From Anthopleura xanthogrammica (taxonomy: Eukaryota; Cnidaria; Anthozoa; Actiniaria; Actiniidae): a DNA stretch of 64,000 nt. Position numbers and translations under genes: made by a program. The stretch spans positions 17,734,230 to 17,798,229 of the forward strand of contig OZ025207.1 in NCBI GenBank assembly GCA_964019055.1, read 5' to 3'. Each line of letters begins with the position of its first letter. Within the stretch, counting starts at the first letter, position 1. Positions 51,324 to 63,414 of the stretch are shown here, piece by piece. The notes beneath the pieces are model-generated. The model did not search any database. It was not told where the DNA came from and saw nothing but the letters and a program-made list of their open reading frames with translations.

Positions 51324-52054
51324 TCAACAAATTAATGGATTTAATGGATGGAAAAATTTAAGCTAGGTTGGATAGAAGTGTGTGGGGAGCAATGCATTGC
51401 CATTACTTCAAGGGTTTCTCTTTGGATTCAAATAAGACTAATTAAATCATAGTGGAAAGAAAGTGAATGGCGGATTAATAACATCCATCAGAGTTTTTAG
51501 GAGTTCATTTACGATTCCTAATGTGACAAAGTCAGAGCTCATTCTGTCAATGTCTGCCATCTTCAACCATCACGTTACATTGTTATGACCTAGCTGGAAC
51601 AGTCAAAGATAGCTACTCAATGGTTTGTCAGTAATAATTTCATTAATATGTAGGGTAGAATTTTTATATGTGAATGTACCAGGAGTTCAAGAAATCATGT
51701 TCTTTGGAGTTCTCTGCGTAGTAGTATTGTTCGTGTTTTCCTCCATGCTGATACATCTTACTAACTGTAGATCATTATCTGCACTCAATCTCATGAATAT
51801 CAGTGTTATGTATCTAAACATCTTTTCCATTTCCTGAAGGCAAAATGTTCAGTTGTAATTCAGCAAACAAATTAGTAAAATATTCTAGTTCCAAAAATAG
51901 TCAGTTTATTCCATTTTCAGTGTTAATTTGCTCTGTTTAAATTCATATTGTGATGACAGTCCATGCTTTGTATGTTTGAAAAAATGTGTATTAATTTTTG
52001 CTTTTTTTCTTTTCTTTTTCGGGAGAGGAGTGAATAACATAATTATTTTGCCTA

Positions 52055-52560
52055 AAGGGAGAATTAAAGTTGTACTCCACAAACAAGCCTTTATTTTGGA
52101 GCATGATTATAAGCAGCAAGATCCTTGTTTCGAGCAGTAATACGTTAAATTTTTGGGGTGGGAGAGGAGGGAAGGAATTGGATACCATGCTTTGATTAAG
52201 TACTATTAATACAAAAGTCATTTATTTTGGAGAATGATTGCAGCAGGGTCCCAATTGTTTTTGAGCATTGAGGTGTGGTAATAAATTTTCTCGAGAGGGA
52301 GGGGAGAATGTATATTGTATTTTGCATACAGAAGTAATGTGGTTGGTATATACAAAACATCTTTTATCTCAAAGTAATTATAAACAGCCAGCCTAATTTT
52401 GAGCATTGAGTTTTGATATATATAGACTTTCTGGAGAGGTAGGGCGAAAATAGAAAATGTATTTTGCATAAGGAAGTAATATGGTTGGTATATACAAAAC
52501 ATCTCTTTTCTCAAAGTAATTATTCCTTAGATTTTGGGGAGGGGAGGGGGAATAAATTGA
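52055..52560 (+). repeat. Degenerate tandem repeat (TTTTGAGCATTGAG / GGAGAGGGAGGGG units)
   Basis: About four units of 115-150 bp share a TTTATTTTGGAGCATGATTA or CAAAGTAATTATAAACAGC start, TTTTGAGCATTGAG, a G-rich GAGAGGGAGGGGA block and TTTTGCATA.GAAGTAATATG with GTTGGTATATACAAAACATC. Confidence 0.65.
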
Positions 52561-54971
52561 TATCATTTTTGCTTAAGGAAATAATTCAGTTCATTGCCAT
52601 CACTCTTCATGCCAGAAGGCACATAAAGCAGTCACATTATTAGTCCAAAATAATACAGTTGCACCATACAAAAAATATATATTTAGAGCATGATGAAAAC
52701 CAGGATCCTTGTTTTGAGTATTATCCCAGTAATACATACTAGATTTGTTCAAGTAAATATTAATAAATAATGAAAGATGGGCCTGATCAACATAAGGTAG
52801 AAATCAGATGGATAGGTTTTCAGACAATTAAACAACTACTTACAACCTAGCTACTACAACTTGCACATAACTCCACCAACTTCACAACCAAAGCAAACCA
52901 ACAACCACTGACACCCCATCCATGGACATCTTAATAACCACTTGGCAATACTTTACCACACCACCTACTGAAACCTTACAAATAACCAAACAACCTACTT
53001 GACTCCTATCAACACCCTATTTAGATTTTGATTTGAATAATTTCTTGGAACTGAATTTTATTGGGCTTTTCTAGAATAAGACTAGGTAAGACTGTTATTA
53101 TAGACTGAAATCTAATTTGATTTCTTCTTCCTTTGACTCACTGCAGCTGTAGTGGCAACAGGTATTGATACCAATTAATTTGAATTGCAAATCATGGGGA
53201 AATTTTAGCTGAGACAAGGTTGACAAACTGAGACGTGTGTGACTTTACTCCAAGTTTCTCACTAGATCTTTTGTGTTTTCATGTTTCAAAGAAATCAAAA
53301 CAGCTCATTTACTAAATTTGTATATATTTTGGTGTTTCATTTTAAAACAGTTCAGTAATTTTCAATCTTTGAACTTGAACTTTGAACTTTATTTTTAATT
53401 AGTGCCACTCGATTATGTTCAATTATAGCTTTTTTCACGATTTCGTCAGTATCTTCATCACTAGTGAATGGCACTCATCAATCTCTAAACAATCCCGCTT
53501 TGAATATTGTTCAACATTATTCACCTCTTCCTTCTGACAATTCCTTGACACATTAAGCAGATTGGAGGACTTGGGTCTTTAAGGATTTATTCTCCTTATC
53601 CATTTTGTCATAACCTGATTTAAGTTTGGTGAAATCCTTGTTAAGATCATCGTGTCTATTGCTCGGGAATGGTTAACATACAGATTTAGAGAGCAGCGAA
53701 AGAGATGCCATGTTGCCTCGCTCACCAAAAACCAATCCTAAAATTTGCAGTCTCTTCTTAGGTAACAGTTTGAACACAAGTGTCAATACATAAAGAAAAC
53801 AACTTATGATTATTCTGATTAATAATAATTACTCACAAAATAGTTATTATTTCTCTTTTTTTCTTCTTTTTTCTTTCTTAAGTAATTATTGATATTTTTA
53901 TGAAAGATATTATAATTATGTTCGTTAGTTCAGGGGTCCAAAATTGAATTACGTAATGTAGCAAAATTTCTTACAGAATGATAATAAATGTTATTCAGGT
54001 TTAGCCACAATATTACTCTGCCATTGGTTAATTAGTAATTTAACAGTCATAGGACTTGTGATTTAGATTTGACATTTTCACATAGCAATGCAGCTAATTA
54101 ATGTAAAGACCTTACAATATACTTCAATCCTTCCTACATTCTGGTGCAGAAAATTATGAAACTTTTTCAATAGCAATGGCATTTTAGTCATAATATACTA
54201 TAGCATGCTTCCATAATGCCCAATGAAAGGTAAGACAATTAATAAAAAGGAAACAACTGGTTTTCAAGTCGAACAAACTTAAGAATTTACATCTTCATGA
54301 TTTTAACCTGTAAATTGTTCAGTGCTTATCAATTGGCTGTGCTTGTGATACCGGTCTTGTCCACTATCACTTTTTAAAAAGCTTAATTGTTAAATTTTAT
54401 TCTAATTGGGATATTCAAACTCTGAACAGGTAAGGAACCATAATAATTTGTCACATGTCCATTTGGACCCTATGGGTTATTGCAAGGTTACTGCACAGTA
54501 TGATTGAGATATTTGGCGAAAGTTAATATGGGGGATTAGCTTAGTTCCATATCAGTTTATTCATATTGATAAGTGGATATTGGATAGTTGAAAGTAAAAT
54601 CAGATTATGATCAGGGAAAATTACCACAAATGTTTTACTGGGGGATGAAAGTTAAGATGACTACTTGTGGGGGGGGGGGGGGGATAGAAGCACATATTTG
54701 TCTTGCTAAATTACTTGGAACCTACTGAACAAGGAAATAAAAATAATAAGTTGAATTAATGATTGTTTTGGTAGTTTGCATAAAGACACTGACTCTTGTT
54801 CAAGTATTCTTGTCATATATTATATATTTAATTGTTTGTTTGTTTAGTTTGATAATATATTTTTTCTATTGCTCCCTGATTCCCATTCAATAAAGTAATG
54901 CCCCCATAGAAATTTTAAATAAAATACAAAAAATTGGGAAGGGGATACTTCACATACAATACATTCTCTTT

Positions 54972-55153
54972 GGACTCTTCATGCAAATAGATGGCTTCCC
55001 ACGTTATTTTCATTTATTCAGAAGAACTGAAAGCTATTGTTTTGGTTACGGTAGCATGTTTGAAGGATTTATTTGATCTCCAATATTTCACCTAACCTTT
55101 CCACTGGTACACTTGTTATTATTACTAAACAGCCATCTATTTGCATGAGTCCA
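54972..55153. repeat. Inverted repeat with GGACTCATGCAAATAGATGG ends
   Basis: The ends at 54972-54996 and 55132-55153 are complementary except for a 3-base insertion on the left. The AT-rich interior is non-coding. The arms contain an ATGCAAAT octamer-like word. Confidence 0.75.
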
Positions 55154-55773
55154 GCTGTTTGAGGCATGCTGCAATTGACACTCTTATGTTCCCAGAAAGT
55201 TAATTGGAAGACTGAAAATTCCAAAGTATCAATCTTTTTACCTTAGAAACTAAGAAAACATTTGTTGGTTAAATGCAAGTTACTTAGTAAGAACTAAGGG
55301 GGCGCTATAATACTATAAAACCTTAGTATTGAACTACAAGTAACATTGTATTCTATGGCACTTTATTTTACCATAAATGACAAAAATGGAGTTGAACTTC
55401 AAACCAAAGTAGAGCTTGATATAATAAGGTTCCTTGTTGAACTACGACTCTGGAAGGATTTTGCCCTCATTAAAATCTAATTTCATGATTATAAGTATAT
55501 ACAATGAATTATTTGAATTACATGCACTGTAATTGCAGCCCATTTACCTTTTAGCTTGCAAGTATGCCTCAAACAGCATCATCATGCACTCCACACTCTA
55601 AAACACATGCACACATGAGTACGTTGTCTGTTGTCCATTATTAGTTAATTTAAAGTTAAACCCAGTTGTGATTGACCATTTTCATGCAGTGATTTTACTG
55701 AACATGATTTTAAACACATGAATACAAATCTGGCAGGAAACATTACAGAACAAATTGATTTAAAAGTCTGTAA

Positions 55774-55918
55774 TAGAGTACAAACACTAAAAGTGTGCAA
55801 TACTTTGCACTATTTACCACTAAATAGTGTTGATTAAACAATAGAGAACAATAGAATTAGCATAATTTACCAGTATTTAGTGGTATTTATGTTGCACACT
55901 TTTAGTGTTTGTACTCTA
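55774..55918. repeat. 145-bp MITE with perfect 27-bp ends
   Basis: 55774-55800 (TAGAGTACAAACACTAAAAG plus TGTGCAA) and 55892-55918 are exact reverse complements. The element begins and ends in TA, compatible with a Tc1/mariner-type TA duplication. Inside are CACTATTTACCACTAAATAG and TAGTGGTATTTA in opposite orientation. Confidence 0.9.
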
Positions 55919-56294
55919 TCAAACAAAGCTGGGTGATACTTACCCAGTAATTAACAGGGCTGAATAAGAACCTGTCAATCTCTGTTTACTTGCATTGATC
56001 AATAAATCAATCTCGTAGCCAGAAGCAAAATTTGAACTCAAACTGACAAACCATCTGCCTACATTGATCAAAAAATCAGTCTATAGCCAAAGGCAAGACT
56101 TATAGTAAAACTGATGTGTAATCAAGTTAAGTAAAATCACTGCAAATACTCTACTAGATTGATTCCAAAAGTCACACGAAAGATAAGATAAACATCAAGA
56201 TTTCCCAATCAAGTTGTAAAAATATATACTTGGACATTTTGCCAGAATTTGAAATGAAATACTGTAATGGTCAATCACAACTGGGTTTAACTTA

Positions 56295-56465
56295 TATGGG
56301 GAGGGGAAACTTGCTACTGGGGGGAGGGGAAACTTGCTACTGGGGGGAGGGGAAACTTGCTATTGGGGGGAGGGGAGTACTCATATGGGGGGAGGGGGAT
56401 ACTCTGAATGGGGGGGAGGAAACTACTCGTATAGGGGGGAGGAGATACTTGTATATATGGGAGAG
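56295..56465 (+). repeat. G-rich minisatellite (GGGGAGGGGAAACTTGCTACT units)
   Basis: Three near-identical units of about 25 bp are followed by variants ending TACTCATAT and ATACTCTGAAT, all with runs of 4-7 G. The forward strand could form G-quadruplexes. The Gly/Trp/Glu-rich frames across it are by-products. Confidence 0.85.
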
Positions 56466-56779
56466 TGGAGTGATGTGTGTGGTGTGGTGTGGCACTTAGT
56501 TATTAGGGGTGGTGTAGTAGGGACTTAGAATTTTTTCCAGAACCAAGAAGGGGATGATGATGGCACTTAGGATTCTCATGGTAAGACTTAGAAATTTTTT
56601 ACTTGGTTTATTTTGGGGACTTAGAAATTTTATCAAGTTTGTGTTGTTTTTCTTTTTGCCTTTTTCATTTATGTGTTGTTGTAAAATAAATAAAGTTTTA
56701 TTTTTGGACTTAGTGGTTTTCCTGTGTTTTTTAATGAATTCCATCTTTACCCTCTCCACTCCCTTTTTGGACTTGCAAA

Positions 56780-57050
56780 AAAATACCTCCCCGAGGTCCT
56801 ACCAGCACCAAGTCTCACTACCCCGGTAGACCAGGACCAGGCAGTACTTACTATCCCGACAAGAGCCATTTTATGAAACCACAACCAGGTGGCTGCTCTG
56901 ACGTTGAAGATCGTCAATAGGGATATCAGACTCTGAAACCCCCTACAGACTCTTGAGAATACCTTGATGGCAAAGCCAGCCTTTATACTGCGAGGGTCAG
57001 TGCAAGTAGGAGACTTATAAAATAACCAGACCCCAATACCCATAGGTTTT
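56780..57050 (-). repeat. Repeat arm A of a 3.2-kb inverted pair
   Basis: ATACCTCCCCGAGGTCCTAC plus CAGCACCA at 56785-56812 is the reverse complement, with one indel, of 59966-59995. Similarity beyond this 28-bp core is weak but visible (ACCAGG.CCAGG, GCTGCTCT). A 98-codon minus-strand frame here has no known domain. Confidence 0.5.
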
Positions 57051-57299
57051 ACTGCACAACAGTGACGTATATCTTAGAGTGGTGGGATTAATAGACTAAA
57101 GGCGGTATTCAGGCTTCCATAAAGTGTATGTGAGTATCAAGACTGGTTTGCGAAGACTAAAATAACGAAGTTTCTAGGCTACTAAACTTGTGCAAAATGA
57201 GCCGGTCTATTCCGAAAAGGAAACTACCAACATGTAATTTAATATGAAAAGCTAACCTAGACTCTACCTTCAACAATTAATTTATGTTTCCCTAGAGGA

Positions 57300-57520
57300 C
57301 TAAGGCCTATAATGTATTCAATTAAATATTAATGTATTCAGGGTCAGCTAAGGGACTGGGCCTATAATTTATTCAATTAAATATTAATGTATTCAGAGTT
57401 TGCTAAGGGACTGGGTCTATAATTTATTCAATTAAATATTAATTTATTCAGAGTCTGCTAAGGGACTGGGCCTATAATTTATTCAATCAAATATTTATTT
57501 ATTTATCAGTGGTCCAAAAG
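57300..57520 (+). repeat. 55-bp tandem repeat, about four units
   Basis: CCTATAAT starts at 57306, 57361, 57416 (TCTATAAT) and 57471, an exact spacing of 55. Each unit reads TTATTCAATTAAATATTAAT, GTATTCAGAGT and GCTAAGGGACTGGG. Confidence 0.92.
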
Positions 57521-57992
57521 TGGCATTTATTCACTTATCTTGTAGACTTTCTGCATTATGACATTTTACCCTACCAAAATACTTTGCCAATTTTCTTATC
57601 TCAGTTGATTATACTTAGAGATGAGTAACTGAATGAAATTTAGTTTTCGTAGTAGCATTTACATGATACCATAATGCAAACAGCCTATGAACTAATATCT
57701 ACAGGGGTACTAAAGGGACATGTTCAACTGAGCAATATATTATCAAAAGATGTGGGTAGATTTTGTATAGCGAAAAAAAACACAAAATGTATGAAATTCA
57801 AGATAATTTTGGGAAACCGCATAAATGTTATAGAATGGAACATGCCGTCAATCATACAAAATCTACTCTAATCTTATGAAAAACTTAGCCAAAATGAGTC
57901 CATTTTTTTAAGGATAATTTGTTTGAAATTGTTCTCCAAAAAATCTGAAAGTTTATTTCTATCTCTTTAGCATTTAGGGAAAAAGGAGAGAC

Positions 57993-58182
57993 TTAAGGGG
58001 AGCTTTCCATTGGTCAGAACTGACCGGCCAGACCGCTCAAAGGGAGAAGTCCTTTTTCTCGTGAGCTTTCTCTAATTAATCGCTTGATCTGGCTGGACAG
58101 TTTTGTTGAATAACATTTAATAATTCTCTTTATGAATGAACTGGTCTGGCTAGTCAGTTCTGACTGATGGAAAGCACACTTA
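57993..58182. repeat. MITE-like element with AAGTGTGCTTTCCAT-type ends
   Basis: The left arm (GAGCTTTCCATTGGTCAGAA, CTGACCGGCCAGACC) pairs with the right arm (GGTCTGGCTAGTCAGTTCTG, ACTGATGGAAAGCACACTTA). The interior is AT-rich. Confidence 0.8.
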
Positions 58183-58274
58183 GTTTCTATTCCTATTTGT
58201 GTAGTCTTATCCGATCCTATTATTATTTTTGCCTACTTTTCATCTCTATCTTGTAATTAATTTCCTAAGATTCA

Positions 58275-59533
58275 GTTTTTTCACCAGCAAAAACTTCTCA
58301 ACAGAAGTAAACAAGCCATAATATGGATCAAGACAGATTAAATTGCAAGTGCCTTTCGTTGTAATTACTTTTATCGACATGTATCATGATTGAAAGCATC
58401 AAATTAATAAGATATATTTTTGGCCAAGGTTTGATTCAAAATAATTATTAATAGTAAAACTCTTGGTTTTACTTGTAATAACAGTTCAAAACATTGAATT
58501 TTTCGTAAAGTTTGATTCAATATAATTTGACAATTTTGGACAGCTTGTGCATATATACAAGTGCTTTGAACATAATAATTCATAGTAAAACAACTCTTGG
58601 TTTTACTTGTTATAATAGTTTTATTTCATACAAGTGTAATTATTTGTTGATCATGAGGTATGGTGTTTTCAATGCCATAATTATTATGATGGCTCACCTT
58701 GCCCTCTATTCATTCATTTTGCATTTACACTTTTTGAGTTTCAATTTCATTGTTTGCACTTTTGGTGTATTATCATTTCAGGATTCTGCACAGCAAAATT
58801 ATTCCGATGTAGGATATTTAATCTCAATTTGAATAAGACTCAAATTGTACAAGACTTTTCCTGTAATTATCAAACCTTTGGCACTTTTTCAGATCAATAA
58901 ATTAAAACAAAAATTTAAATCATAAATGTTTTGGCTTGAGCAATTTTTGTCAAGTTGGAATTGGTAAATTACTTCTTGCTTTGTATTGTTGAAAACCAGT
59001 TTTAGAAATGATACATGTTTTGTAAATTATGAGAAAGATATTCAAATTATTCACATAATTTGATATCAATGGTCAGGCACTTGCTTTTTGGGTCAATTTT
59101 TAAATACTTGATTTTGGAAATAAGCTTCCAATGAATTTGTGTTTTTAATAGTTCAAGATAACAATTTTTATCAAGACCTCAGTTTCAACAAATATCCAGT
59201 TAAACCATAATTTGGGATTATATTTTTGTGATTGTTTGAAAATAAGATTGGAAAATGTTTTATTATGATATTTTGTCTGTTTTTTTCCCCCGGTTTGTTT
59301 TTCCTTTCATTTTTATTGAATTTTGCTTCTGATCAGTGTTTTTTAATTATTTTGAAATGAGATGAATAATGGAACATCTAGAGATTTTTTTTTGCTTTCT
59401 TTTTGTTTGTGTAATTTGTTCAAATTCCTTTTTCCTATTTTAATATTTATTTTATATTAAATTAAATATTTTAATTTTTTTGTGATAATTAATTAATAAG
59501 AAACTGAGGTCTTGTTTTTGCTGGTGAAAAAAC
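58275..59533. repeat. 1.26-kb segment bounded by perfect 20-bp inverted repeats
   Basis: GTTTTTTCACCAGCAAAAAC at 58275-58294 is the exact reverse complement of 59514-59533. Next to the right arm, GAAACTGAGGTCTT (59500-59513) is complementary to 59173-59186. Inside is a direct duplication of AATAGTAAAACTCTTGGTTT TACTTG-type sequence (58450 and 58582). No transposase frame is seen. Confidence 0.55.
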
Positions 59534-59744
59534 TTATTAAATTACAATCCTATGATAGAACCTTGTGTATCAGTCTAGCCAAACATCATTGAATGCAAGA
59601 TTAGATCACCTAGAAATGATTCAACTTCTAGTCTTCCCAGCTTGGTAATCTACTTTATGGAAGTCTGAATGGTGTCTTATGGAAGTCTATTGAGCTCACC
59701 ACCCCAAAGGTATCACTGCTGTACACACCCATGAATAGTGAGGT

Positions 59745-59999
59745 ATGATTATCTCTGCTCCTACTTACACTAACCTTCACAGTGACCGGCATCCATGCCA
59801 CCAGCGTATTCCCATGAAATCTGCAGAGGGCCATCACCTGGTATCCTTACCGACAACCTCCAGCTTCAGAGCAGTCATCTGATCATGGCCTCAAGGTTTG
59901 ACTCTGCCGAGAGCAGCAATGTTGTACCGCCTTTATTGGTTTCCTGGCCTGGTGGGGCAGCTTCTGTTTGGTGCTGGTAGGACCTCGTGGGAGGTATCA
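59745..59999 (+). repeat. Repeat arm B of the 3.2-kb inverted pair
   Basis: TGGTGCTGGTAGGACCTCGT plus GGGAGGTAT at 59968-59996 mirrors arm A at 56780. A 61-codon frame at 59795-59980 reads into it. The function is unknown. Flanks of the two arms do not show a shared duplication, so they may be two independent copies of one repeat. Confidence 0.5.
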
Positions 60000-60041
60000 A
60001 GTGTATTTCATTTTCTGGTATACAAATAATGAATGATAATA

Positions 60042-60320
60042 ATATTAGATATAGGAGAGTGTTTCTAACTAGTGGAAGGTTCTCAGTAGATTTTGAAGAA
60101 TTTTAAACTAACAGCCAATACTAATTTGATTGAAATTGGAAAGTTGAAAATTAAAATTGAGCAAAACTGTAAATACTTTGTATTTAATTTGGTTTTTACT
60201 GAGAACCCTTCACTAGTTGCAAAAAATCTTTTAGTTTCAAATAATCTTAAAATTAAATATTTCAGAGTAAGAATTGAAATCTTCAAATATTTTAGTGAAA
60301 CACTCTCCTATATCTAATAT
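60042..60320. repeat. MITE-like element with perfect 23-bp ends
   Basis: 60042-60064 (ATATTAGATATAGGAGAGTG plus TTT) and 60298-60320 are exact reverse complements. A longer imperfect symmetry runs through the element (TTCTCAGTA / TACTGAGAA), giving open frames on both strands that are not protein-like. Confidence 0.9.
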
Positions 60321-60326
60321 CTGTCA

Positions 60327-60853
60327 GGCTAGAGGACTGGTAATCAAAGTATTTTTGATGACATTAAATAATTATTTAATATTAGTGATAAAATTAGATG
60401 TTTTGATGTCTCTATGACTTCATTTCAGATGAATGAATAACTTCTTAATAATCTTCATCATATTAAATCATGCAAGCAATTCAAATAATTATCATCAAAT
60501 AAGTATCTTGGTATTATCTTTTCAAAAGTTATAGCTGTAGTTTTTGAATAAAACAAAGTTGTCTGAAATCTTACTGTCATTGCAGTGTGCTAAATAATTT
60601 TGAATTAATATGGCTTCAATTGTAAACCATGAACAAAACATTCCTACAAAAGTACTAGTCTTTTGAAATAAACTTATCTACAGGACTCAAAATAGCAGCC
60701 AACATGGAAGCACTATTGGCAGGGCATATGAAGATAATTTTGAAATAGAATTTAGAACACATAATATTTGATGAAATTTTATAGCCAAGATTTATATGTC
60801 CTGACCAACTGTTTTTGCTATTTTGAGTCCTGCATTATACCAGTCCTCTAGCC
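60327..60853. repeat. Inverted-repeat element enclosing a second one
   Basis: The outer ends at 60327-60342 (GGCTAGAGGACTGGTA) and 60838-60853 are perfect complements. The inner ends at 60681-60697 (CAGGACTCAAAATAGCA) and 60816-60832 are also perfect complements. The inner copy therefore sits near the right end of the outer one. The outer element begins only six bases after the 60042-60320 element. Confidence 0.8.
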
Positions 60854-60899
60854 CAAAACATTATTTCGACTATTTTCTATTTTCCTTAATATCTGTTTT

Positions 60900-61200
60900 G
60901 AATCTCCTAATTTTTTTTTTTTTTGCCTAAAGAGTTTTTTACTTCTAGGCCTAGGTAAAACTATATATATGTATATACTTCTTTTGATAAAGCTATATTG
61001 ATTTTTTTATCCTATGTTATGCTCATTTTTTCTCTAACCTAGGCCTAGGAAATTACTAACCTTTTTTTTTTGAGATTCTAGATAATGCTAAGTTGGTAAT
61101 TCCTAAATAATGCTAGATTTTTTTAAATATTTCTTTGAAAATGCTAATTTTTGAATTCTTTTTTTTTTTTTTTTAATTTTTTTTTTTAATCCTAATAAAT
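60900..61200. other. Low-complexity T-rich stretch
   Basis: Repeated poly-T runs separated by CTAGGCCTAGG (60947-60955 and 61041-61049) and TAATGCTA words. No gene is seen. Confidence 0.6.
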
Positions 61201-61914
61201 ATCTGGTATGTTGAAATTTCAACTTGTAAACCATGTTACTCAGTTTGATAGCATGATATGCTTATCCTTGTTGGATGATTCCTGATTCTTCAGGAAAAAT
61301 TGACTGTATCTTGATGGTGCCGCATCATCTGACAAGGCTTTGCAGCACAACAGCTTGGTATAACTGAATAAATTATGACAGATTTGGTGTACCTGGGGAA
61401 AAACAAAATGATATTGTTAAAATCCCATATTCTGTTTTCAATTCTAAAATCTTAAAATAGTGGTAAACTAAACTGTCAGCAACTGGTCTCCTTATTTATC
61501 TTGGTCACTCTTCATATTTTTGTCTAATCATGTCATGAGTATCAGGCTCAACATGGGAATTACTGAGATTCTAAATATTCTGCAAACTCAGACATTTCAG
61601 CAGCTTGTTGTGAAATTGGTTTATCACTGTTGTCAATCAAAACTAATCAGCTGGTACCCTTTATATTTTGGACTGGCGGCAGTGAAAAACCAAATTAAAT
61701 GGGTAACTCACAACTACTAAGATTGCAGTATATTGAGAATTGTAGTAAGAAGACCCACTATATTTTCTTTTTGTCGCCCAATGTAAACCCCCTCCCCCTG
61801 GGAATATTAGACTAGCTACCAATCCCAACTCAGCCAAATAAACCACAGCAAACACCAAAGAGTGACCAAGGGAAAGAGAGGGACTGCTTGCAGTCTATAC
61901 TCTAACATATTTAA

Positions 61915-62045
61915 TAGCTCAACTTACTTGTCTGTCATGTATTGACTGGTCAGAGCTTGACAGCACCATGAGACAATTGACTGACACTTGACTGTAATGT
62001 CTGGCAAGCTAGTGAAAAAAAAGCAGAGATATAAGAAACATGTAT
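61915..62045. repeat. Copy 1 of a ~130-bp dispersed repeat (AGCTCAACTTACTTGTCTGT)
   Basis: The same segment recurs at 62217-62345 and 62922-63045. Shared words are CAACTTACTTGTCTGTCATGT, GAGCTTGACAGCA, GACACTTGACTGTAATG and GCAGAGATA..AAACATGTA. The three copies frame the 89-bp array. Confidence 0.8.
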
Positions 62046-62216
62046 AAATTATCTAAAGTTTATTTTGCTAAATACTAAATGCTAGAAAGGACAAGTGCAA
62101 TGGATGGTATGGCACTTGAAACTACTGTGTAACTAGCACACAGCTTGTTTTACTACAACAGCAATAATTCAAGCATCTCTAGTCCATCTTTTTTATAATT
62201 ACAATTACAAAATATA

Positions 62217-62345
62217 GCTCAACTTACTTGTCTGTCATGTACACATTGACCCCCAAAGAGCTTGACAGAATTAGGCTTGATTTTAATGGCTGACAAACTG
62301 TAAGTAGGCAGAGATAGCTATTTAGAAATGTATAAGTTATATAAA
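62217..62345. repeat. Copy 2 of the ~130-bp repeat
   Basis: AGCTCAACTTACTTGTCTGT opens the copy and AGAAATGTATAAGTTATATA closes it. It lies directly before the 89-bp array. Confidence 0.8.
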
Positions 62346-62362
62346 CTTTGATTTATAGAACT

Positions 62363-62880
62363 TTAAGTTAAAGTATTGTACTCTTCTGCACCTTACTATA
62401 CTACTATAGGTTGGATACAAATATTAATATTATTGTACTAAACACAGAACTTTAATGTACAGTATTGTACACTGCTGTACCATACTATACTACTATAGGT
62501 TGGATACAAATATTACTATCATTGTACTAAACACAGAACTTTAATGTACAGTACTGTACTCTGCTGTACCCTACTATACTACTATAGGTTGGATACAAAT
62601 ATTACTATCATTGTACTAAACACAGAACTTTAATGTACAGTACTGTACTCTGCTGCACCCTACTGTACTACTATAGGTTGGATACAAATATTACTATCAT
62701 TGTACGAAACACAGAACTTTAATGTACAGTACTGTACTCTGCTGTACCCTACTATACTACTATAGGTTAGATACAAATATTACTATCATTGTACGAAACA
62801 CAGAACTTTAATGTACAGTACTGTACTCTACTGTACCCTACTATACTACTATACGTTGGATACAAATATCACTTGCAAAT
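62363..62880 (+). repeat. 89-bp tandem repeat, six units with exact spacing
   Basis: CTACTATAGG (or CTACTATACG) occurs at 62401, 62490, 62579, 62668, 62757 and 62846, always 89 bases apart. The unit is GTACTGTACTCTGCTGTACC, CTACTATACTACTATAGG, TTGGATACAAATATTACTAT and CATTGTACTAAACACAGAAC TTTAATGTACA. Confidence 0.97.
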
Positions 62881-62921
62881 CTTTGTACTTTTTTTATATA
62901 ATTACATTGACAACAGATAGT

Positions 62922-63045
62922 TGAACTTACTTGTATGTAATGTGTACTGGCCAGATCTTGACAGCATCATAACTGACGCTTGACTCTAATGGCTGGTGCG
63001 CTGATGGAAAAAGAGCAGAGACATCTGTTTAGAAACATGTACTGC
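62922..63045. repeat. Copy 3 of the ~130-bp repeat
   Basis: AGTTGAACTTACTTGTATGT opens this more diverged copy, which follows the 89-bp array. Confidence 0.75.
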
Positions 63046-63414
63046 AGGTGTCCGAAGGAGTGAACATTTTTTTAAATCAGTGTACACATATACTAACTAT
63101 ACATAGAAAATTATCTTTTGAATATCCAAGTAAAATTCAACCCATATTGTTGTGTTGAACCAATTTTTAAGATACCAAAATTTATTAGAGCATTAGTATT
63201 TTACATATTTCTATACCAACCATGAATTAACAAATTCTAGACACTGTTGTTTCTTAATTGTCTAATTTGTAGAAAACTTGTTCAGATGGCTTTAAACTTA
63301 CAGTTAATTCTGTAGAGTAAAGCTTAAAAATTCACATACCTTATAATCAGGGATGATCTTTTCCTTGTAACATTGTAAAGATTTCATCTAGGATTCACAC
63401 CCTTTACCACAGGG

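Noticed and set aside
56747..57043. 98-codon minus-strand frame as a gene
   Set aside because: It has no recognisable domain and overlaps a dispersed repeat whose inverted copy at 59745-59999 does not preserve the frame.
62363..62880. Possible CRISPR-like array because of regular spacing
   Set aside because: The whole 89-bp unit is repeated, with no unique spacers, and the genome is eukaryotic.
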